Notes under the pieces: generated by a model
Told to the model about the DNA's origin: nothing
Database searches by the model: none
The model's input: the letters and a program-made list of their open reading frames with translations, nothing else
Source: SPCO01 sp964579825
GTDB lineage: Bacteria > Chloroflexota > Limnocylindria > Limnocylindrales > CSP1-4
Assembly: GCA_964579825.1 (NCBI GenBank)
Contig: CAZOHT010000004.1
Span: 1 to 64,000, forward strand
DNA length: 64,000 bases
Reading direction: 5' to 3'
Position numbers and translations under genes: made by a program
Shown: positions 59,573 through 64,000 of the stretch, piece by piece
Position numbering within the stretch: position 1 is the stretch's first letter
Layout of the letters: every line of letters starts with the position of its first letter

Positions 59573-60739
59573 ATGGACCTCGACCTGCCCGTCGAACACC
59601 GCCTCCTGCGCGACACGATCCGCGAGTTCATGCTCGACGAGGTGGCCCCGGCGATCGAGGCACACGAGCGCGAACGCCGCTTCCCGAGCGAGATCGTCCG
59701 GCGCATCGGCGAGCTCGGCTGGCTGGGCATCCCCATCCCCGAGGACGAGGGTGGGGCCGGGCTCGACACGCTCGCCTATGCCATCGCGATCGAGGAGATC
59801 GGTCGGGTCTGGGGCTCGCTCGGACTGATCGTCGCGGCCCACACGAGCCTGGGTTGCGGCCCGCTCCACCTGGCCGGTTCCCAGGCGCAGAAGGACCGCT
59901 TCCTCGTGCCGATGGCGCGCGGCGAGGTCATCGGGGCGTATGGACTCACCGAGCCGGGTGCGGGCAGCGATTCGGGCGGTACGCGGACGACCGCACGGCA
60001 CGAGGACGGGCCGGACGGCGGGACCTGGGTCATCGACGGCACCAAGCGATTCATCACGAACGCCGGCCAGGCCGGGACCTACATCGTGACGGCCCGGACA
60101 GGGACCCGCGACGACGGTGGCGCCGAGATCAGCGCGTTCATCGTCCCGGCCGACACGCCCGGCTTCTCGGTCGGTCGCCTCGAGGAAAAGCTCGGCCTCC
60201 ACGCGTCGGCGACCGGCGAGCTGCGGTTCGAGGGCGCCCGGGTCCCGGCCGCCAACCTGCTGGGCGAGCAGGGGAGCGGCTTCAAGACGTTCCTCAAGAT
60301 CCTCGACGGCGGCCGGATCAGCATCGGGGCGCTGGCCGTGGGCCTCGCCCAGGCGGCCCTGGATGCGAGCATCCCCTACGCGCAGACACGCGAGCAGTTC
60401 GGCCGACCGATCGGTTCCTTCCAGGGCGTCGCCTTCATGATCGCCGACATGGCGACCGAGATCGAGGCGGCCCGCGCGCTCGTCTGGAGGTCGGCCTGGC
60501 TGAAGGATCAGGGCCGCGACTACGGGCTGGTCGCCGCGCAGGCCAAGCTGTTCGCCTCGGAGGTCAGCTCGCGGGCGACGAATCACGCCATCCAGATCCA
60601 CGGCGGTTATGGGTACGTGACGGACTTCCCCGTCGAGCGCTACCTGCGCGACGCGAAGCTGACCGAGATCGGCGAGGGGACCAGCCAGATCCAGCGCCTC
60701 GTCATCGCCCGGCGGATCCTGGGGCTCCGGGTCCTCTAG
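59573..60739 (+). CDS. Acyl-CoA dehydrogenase
   Basis: A 388-residue FAD enzyme of fatty-acid or branched-chain acyl-CoA oxidation. It has the N-terminal helical domain, YGLTEPGAGSDSGG (FAD/substrate loop), the beta domain with GTKRFITNAGQAGTYIV, and the C-terminal helical domain with IQIHGGYGYVTDFPVERYLRDAKLTEIGEGTSQIQ, where the catalytic Glu of short/medium-chain enzymes sits (the E of IGEGTS). With the branched-chain-type keto acid dehydrogenase nearby, a role in Leu/Ile/Val breakdown is possible. Confidence 0.93.
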   Translation: MDLDLPVEHRLLRDTIREFMLDEVAPAIEAHERERRFPSEIVRRIGELGWLGIPIPEDEGGAGLDTLAYAIAIEEIGRVWGSLGLIVAAHTSLGCGPLHLAGSQAQKDRFLVPMARGEVIGAYGLTEPGAGSDSGGTRTTARHEDGPDGGTWVIDGTKRFITNAGQAGTYIVTARTGTRDDGGAEISAFIVPADTPGFSVGRLEEKLGLHASATGELRFEGARVPAANLLGEQGSGFKTFLKILDGGRISIGALAVGLAQAALDASIPYAQTREQFGRPIGSFQGVAFMIADMATEIEAARALVWRSAWLKDQGRDYGLVAAQAKLFASEVSSRATNHAIQIHGGYGYVTDFPVERYLRDAKLTEIGEGTSQIQRLVIARRILGLRVL

Positions 60740-60742
60740 CGG

Positions 60743-61492
60743 TCAGTCCGTGCGGACGAGGCGGACGACGAGCCGGAACTGGCTCTTCGCCCCGACGCAC
60801 GTCTGCAGCGTGAGGCTCGGGGCCGACTGGCCCGCGTAGGCCCAGGCGCCCTTGTCCGGCGTGGTGACCCGCCACCAGCGGACCTTGTACGTGTGGACCA
60901 CGCCGTCGTTGCCGGCGTAGTGCAGGACCATGCCCTTGCGAAGGCGACCGGAGACGTACGCGTCGTGGAGCGGCCTGAACACGCTGTGGGCGTGACCGAA
61001 CAGGTACACGTTGTTCGAGCCCGCACAGCCCCAGCGGTACACGCGGTCGCCCGGATAGGCCTTGCTCGTGCAGGCGAAGAACGAGATCGACCTGCTGATG
61101 CCCAGGCTCGGGATCCAGACGTGGTTGCGGCCGCGATAGGACGTGGCCGCGGCGTCCGCACCGGACCCGGTCGAGTCGGTCGTGGCCTTCGGGACCGCCA
61201 CAGCCTTGGCGACGGGGACATCTGGCGTCGGCGGCCTGACCGCGACCTGCGGCTCGTCGAGCGACGGCTCGCGGTGGGCCAGCTCGACCCGGAGCCACGC
61301 GGCAGGCGGCGCGGTCGGATCAGCGGCGCGACCGGGCGCCCGCGGCGCAGCCCGCTGGTCCGTGCCGCCGAGGACGCCACCATCGTTTCCGGCATCGCGG
61401 GCGATGGCGGGCGTGGCCGAGCCGGAGATGAGTGCGATCGCCAGCAGGAAGGACGGCGTCGCGAGGCGGAACGAGGGTCGACGGGAGGTCAT
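60743..61492 (-). CDS. Sortase domain protein with signal peptide
   Basis: A 249-residue exported transpeptidase-like protein. A signal peptide (FRLATPSFLLAIALISGSATPAIA) is followed by a long disordered linker (about 33-110) and a sortase domain (about 115-249). This has VWIPSLGIS, the catalytic His in VYLFGHAHSVF, and the catalytic Cys and Arg in LTLQTCVGAKSQFRLVVR. All three catalytic residues are present. It resembles class E/F-like sortases of single-membrane bacteria. An ATG 60 nt upstream is possible, but the signal peptide favours the one chosen. Confidence 0.86.
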   Translation of the reverse strand: MTSRRPSFRLATPSFLLAIALISGSATPAIARDAGNDGGVLGGTDQRAAPRAPGRAADPTAPPAAWLRVELAHREPSLDEPQVAVRPPTPDVPVAKAVAVPKATTDSTGSGADAAATSYRGRNHVWIPSLGISRSISFFACTSKAYPGDRVYRWGCAGSNNVYLFGHAHSVFRPLHDAYVSGRLRKGMVLHYAGNDGVVHTYKVRWWRVTTPDKGAWAYAGQSAPSLTLQTCVGAKSQFRLVVRLVRTD

Positions 61493-61684
61493 GGCCCGAG
61501 CATCCCGGCCGGCGCACCGGCGCACCGTGGCCCGGACGTCCGGTCGAGCCATGGGAAGGAGGAACGGTCATGGTCCGGGCCCGGGACGAAGGTCTGGTCA
61601 CGTGCGCCGTGGTCCGCCCCGGTCCGGTGTGGTCGGGGGGAGTCGAGGTGTCGACGGATCTAGCGGGCGCTCGTCGGCGCCGCG

Positions 61685-62167
61685 TCAGCCGCCGGTGCCG
61701 GCCGCGACCTGGAGCGCGTCCCGCAGGGCCGCCTTGAAGTCCGGCGCCCACGGTCCCTGGCCGACGAGGACGAACGGAGAGTCGTCGATCGTCTCGAAGG
61801 TGGCCGGGTCGGTCATGAACGCTTCGACGCAGGCGTCGATCGTGCTGCGCAACCGGGTGTACGCCTCGGCGTCCCGGAAGATGTAGATCCGGATCCGGTC
61901 CACGGCCGCCTGGTCGAGGCCGCTCGCGTCGAAGCCGATGGCGGTCTGGGTCAGCGTGTGGTCCGTGCAGCCCGAGTCGCCCGAGACGAGGTCGTCGATG
62001 ACGATCCCGCGGCTGACGATCTCGGCCGCGATCCCCTGGAAGTCGGCCGGAGTGGGTGCCGGCGCCGACGTCGAGATCGTGCCGCACCCGGCGACCACGG
62101 ACGCCACGAGCGTCAGCACGGCCAGCGTGGTCGGGAGCGGGCCGAGTCGAGGTCGCGGGCAGGTCAC
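61685..62167 (-). CDS. Lipoprotein, hypothetical
   Basis: A 160-residue predicted lipoprotein with signal LPTTLAVLTLVASVVAGC (lipobox VAGC), then a small alpha/beta domain with IDDLVSGDSGCTDHTL and STIDACVEAF, giving two more Cys that could form a disulfide. No family recognised. GTG start is chosen because TAGCCT is 7 nt upstream; an ATG 48 nt earlier would give an oddly long n-region. Confidence 0.7.
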   Translation of the reverse strand: MTCPRPRLGPLPTTLAVLTLVASVVAGCGTISTSAPAPTPADFQGIAAEIVSRGIVIDDLVSGDSGCTDHTLTQTAIGFDASGLDQAAVDRIRIYIFRDAEAYTRLRSTIDACVEAFMTDPATFETIDDSPFVLVGQGPWAPDFKAALRDALQVAAGTGG

Positions 62168-62233
62168 GGGCCGGAGGCTATCACCGACCGCAGCGACGTG
62201 CCGCGAGCGGGCCACCGAACGATGCGACGCCAG

Positions 62234-64000
62234 TCAGCGCTCTCGAGCGCGGCGCTTGGCCTCGCGGAGGCGGGCCATCGTGTCAGTGTCGGCCGGGGTC
62301 GTCGGCCCGGGGGTGGCTGGTGTCGTCGGCTCGGTCCGGGCGAGCGTGGGTTCCGGAGCCGGTGGCTGGACAGGAGTCGATGCCTGGGCCGGCGTCGATG
62401 CCTGGGCCGGCGTCGATGCCTGGGCCGGCGTCGATCCCTGGGCCGGCGGCGCCGTCGTCGTCACGACCGGCGCGGCCGTGGCGACCGATGTCGCGTCCGC
62501 GCGCATCGCCGATCGAGCGGCACTCCCGGTCCGACCGCGGGCCGCCAGCAGGCCCTCGTTCGTGGCCGTCCGCGGGGCGCGCCGTCCCCGTCGCCCGCCG
62601 AGTGATGTGACCCAGCCGCGGGCCGACGCCAGTTCGCGACGCCCGATGGAGACGCGCCGGAGGGCGATGTCGAGCGGCCACAGCAACAGCGCCAGGACGA
62701 GCAGCAGCGGCCACAGGTCCGTATACCGGCTGGTGACGGTCAGGTCGCGGATCCACGGGTCCTTGGCGGTCAGGATCTCGCCGCCGCCGGTCGCGTTGCG
62801 CAGGGCGGCCAGGAACGGCTCGTTGGCGCCCAGCAGTCGGTACTCGGCCGAGGTGGGCGCCACCAGCCCGATCGTCCGCCCGAGCGGCGACGTCCCTGGC
62901 TTGATCTGGGTCACGCGCACGGCATAGGCGCCTGGATCGACCTCGCCCAACGGCGCCTCGTAGACGCCCGGGGCGACCTGGACGAGGTCCACGTTGACCG
63001 GCTCGAGCCCCGGTCCCACGACGACCGCGCTGGTGGAATAGAAGTCGCGGGCCGAACCGTCCGCCTCGACGCTCTCGACGTGCAGCGTCGTCTTGCCGCC
63101 GACGGAGTCGAACGTGGCTTCGATGCCATCGGTCTCCTCGCCCGGGAACGTCCAGCTCACCATCTGGCTGAAGAAGCGCGAGAAGTCCTTCCAGGGCAGC
63201 CAGTCCTTGGCCCAGCGGCCCGTGGAGTCGGACGTCCAGGCGACGGACCGGCCGAGGCCGTACTGCCACTGCGCCAGGAGCGGGTCGTCGCGGCTGGTGA
63301 CGAGGACGGTCTGGGCGGCCGGCTTGGCCGTCGTCCCGTTGTAGCCGAGCAACCTCGGGAGCCCGTCGTCGAGGCCACGCAGGATCGGCGACGAGGAGGT
63401 CAGGATCGGGAAGAACGGCTCCTCGACGATCTGCTCGCCGGAGACCTGCTGGGTCTCCTTGAGGAAGATGTCCGGGATGCTGGCGGGGTTGTTCGCGGCG
63501 TAGAAGCGGCCGCCGCCCTTGGTCGCGAGGCCTTCGAGGAACGGGTTGGATCCGCCGCCGGCGCCGACCGTCGAGAGGGTGATCCCGTCGGCTTTCATCT
63601 TGGCCAGGATCGCGTCGTACTGGCCGGACGACGACCAGCCGTCGGTCAGCAGGATGATGTGGCGGCGGGTCGCGGTCACGCCCTCGAGCGACTTGACCGC
63701 TTCGTCCAGCCCGGCGTAGATGTTGGTCTGGCCGTCGGCTCGCAGACCCGCGATGGAGCCCTGGAGGTCCGCCACGTTCCCGAGCGGCTGGGTCTTGACC
63801 ACCCAGTGGGCGGATTCGTTGAACGCCACGACGCCCAGCTCGTCGCGCGCGGTCATGGCCGCGGCGGCCCGCAGGATGGCCTCCTTGCCGATGTCCACCT
63901 TCTGGACACCACCGATGCCCGTGCCTCCGCCGGCCCCGTTGCCGAACGTGTTGCAGTGGCAGGCGGCCATGGACCCGGACTGGTCGATGACGACGACGAG
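62234..64000 (-). CDS. VWA domain membrane protein, 5' end beyond the window
   Basis: At least 588 residues are visible; the frame is open to base 64000. A von Willebrand A domain carries the MIDAS DQSGSM, followed by an unusual CHC-containing Gly-rich insertion (ACHCNTFGNGAGGG), and IILLTDGWSS. A beta domain (about 200-420) resembles the glutamine-amidotransferase-like/BatA VWA proteins. A transmembrane segment (LWPLLLVLALLLWPLDIAL) and a Pro/Thr-rich tail with an STPAQA repeat follow. It probably faces outside and binds divalent metal and a protein partner. Confidence 0.85.
   Translation of the reverse strand, partial: LVVVIDQSGSMAACHCNTFGNGAGGGTGIGGVQKVDIGKEAILRAAAAMTARDELGVVAFNESAHWVVKTQPLGNVADLQGSIAGLRADGQTNIYAGLDEAVKSLEGVTATRRHIILLTDGWSSSGQYDAILAKMKADGITLSTVGAGGGSNPFLEGLATKGGGRFYAANNPASIPDIFLKETQQVSGEQIVEEPFFPILTSSSPILRGLDDGLPRLLGYNGTTAKPAAQTVLVTSRDDPLLAQWQYGLGRSVAWTSDSTGRWAKDWLPWKDFSRFFSQMVSWTFPGEETDGIEATFDSVGGKTTLHVESVEADGSARDFYSTSAVVVGPGLEPVNVDLVQVAPGVYEAPLGEVDPGAYAVRVTQIKPGTSPLGRTIGLVAPTSAEYRLLGANEPFLAALRNATGGGEILTAKDPWIRDLTVTSRYTDLWPLLLVLALLLWPLDIALRRVSIGRRELASARGWVTSLGGRRGRRAPRTATNEGLLAARGRTGSAARSAMRADATSVATAAPVVTTTAPPAQGSTPAQASTPAQASTPAQASTPVQPPAPEPTLARTEPTTPATPGPTTPADTDTMARLREAKRRARER
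62376..62447 (-). repeat. Four 18-bp tandem repeats inside the VWA gene
   Basis: GTCGATGCCTGGGCCGGC (plus-strand text) is repeated four times, the last copy with one base changed, encoding four Ser-Thr-Pro-Ala-Gln-Ala-like units. It is in frame, so slippage would change the linker length without breaking the gene. Confidence 0.9.

Noticed and set aside
62376..62447. CRISPR array
   Set aside because: Repeats are 18 bp, directly abutting and in frame within a coding sequence, with no spacers.
1..64000. Insertion sequence, prophage or integrase
   Set aside because: No transposase, integrase, phage structural gene, terminal inverted repeats or att-like duplication is recognised anywhere in the window.

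Overview
The window is high-GC DNA (about 70%, judged by eye) that is almost fully coding. It carries about 60 protein genes, one tRNA, a TPP riboswitch and no mobile element. The gene content suggests a single-membrane, aerobic bacterium: LytR-CpsA-Psr protein, sortase, VanY-type peptidase, F420-type oxidoreductases and a lipoylated 2-oxo acid dehydrogenase complex. I favour a Chloroflexota lineage of the Limnocylindria/Ellin6529 kind, with a deep actinobacterial relative as the alternative. No rRNA or ribosomal marker is present to decide. At least 19 starts have a TANNNT -10-like hexamer only 6-9 nt upstream and no Shine-Dalgarno, so leaderless mRNAs look common. Other genes have strong AGGAGG-type sites.

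Layout: 1-4359 is a tightly overlapping catabolic operon (flavin monooxygenase, two SDRs, Gfo/Idh/MocA oxidoreductase, HbpS-like protein). 4387-7888 holds a PadR/membrane protein pair, a cupin-cyclase fusion, an SRPBCC protein and MsrA. 8198-14691 holds an M14 carboxypeptidase, a Rieske oxygenase, a Crp-type regulator, tRNA-Gln and cell-wall genes (LCP, VanY). 15181-17738 is the metY-metX methionine operon behind a leader with a tiny Met/Cys peptide and an intrinsic terminator. 17846-23984 holds sugar enzymes, a metallo-hydrolase and a lipase. 23992-27023 is a TPP riboswitch and the ykoE-ykoD-ykoC ECF transporter. 27055-33293 holds a UGT, a Ddn-like reductase, an aldehyde dehydrogenase, a maltokinase and a SIS protein.

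33311-36296 is the most unusual locus: a promoter, a 130-residue ubiquitin-like beta-grasp protein ending exactly in Gly-Gly, and an overlapping 848-residue DUF4132 protein. 36310-42904 holds a broken PPOX gene, a luciferase-like F420 enzyme, DUF2461, MutY, NAD(P)HX epimerase, GlpD and a DM13 protein. 42977-44848 has a Gly-rich zinc-ribbon gene whose ribosome-binding site can be masked by its own leader, a frameshifted lipoprotein gene and PlsY. 45018-54286 encodes a branched-chain-type 2-oxo acid dehydrogenase complex (E3, E1alpha, E1beta, E2) with lipoyl synthase, interrupted by a divergent winged-helix gene. 54291-57693 contains tandem paralogous membrane-anchored proteins of unknown function. 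57721-64000 holds adenosine deaminase, a SufR-like regulator, an acyl-CoA dehydrogenase, a sortase, a lipoprotein and a VWA protein cut by the window edge.

Functional links that can be argued: LipA makes the cofactor for the E2 lipoyl domain; the TPP riboswitch controls import of a precursor of the cofactor that E1 uses; the metY leader probably couples sulfur amino-acid supply to methionine synthesis; LCP, VanY and sortase act on the cell wall.
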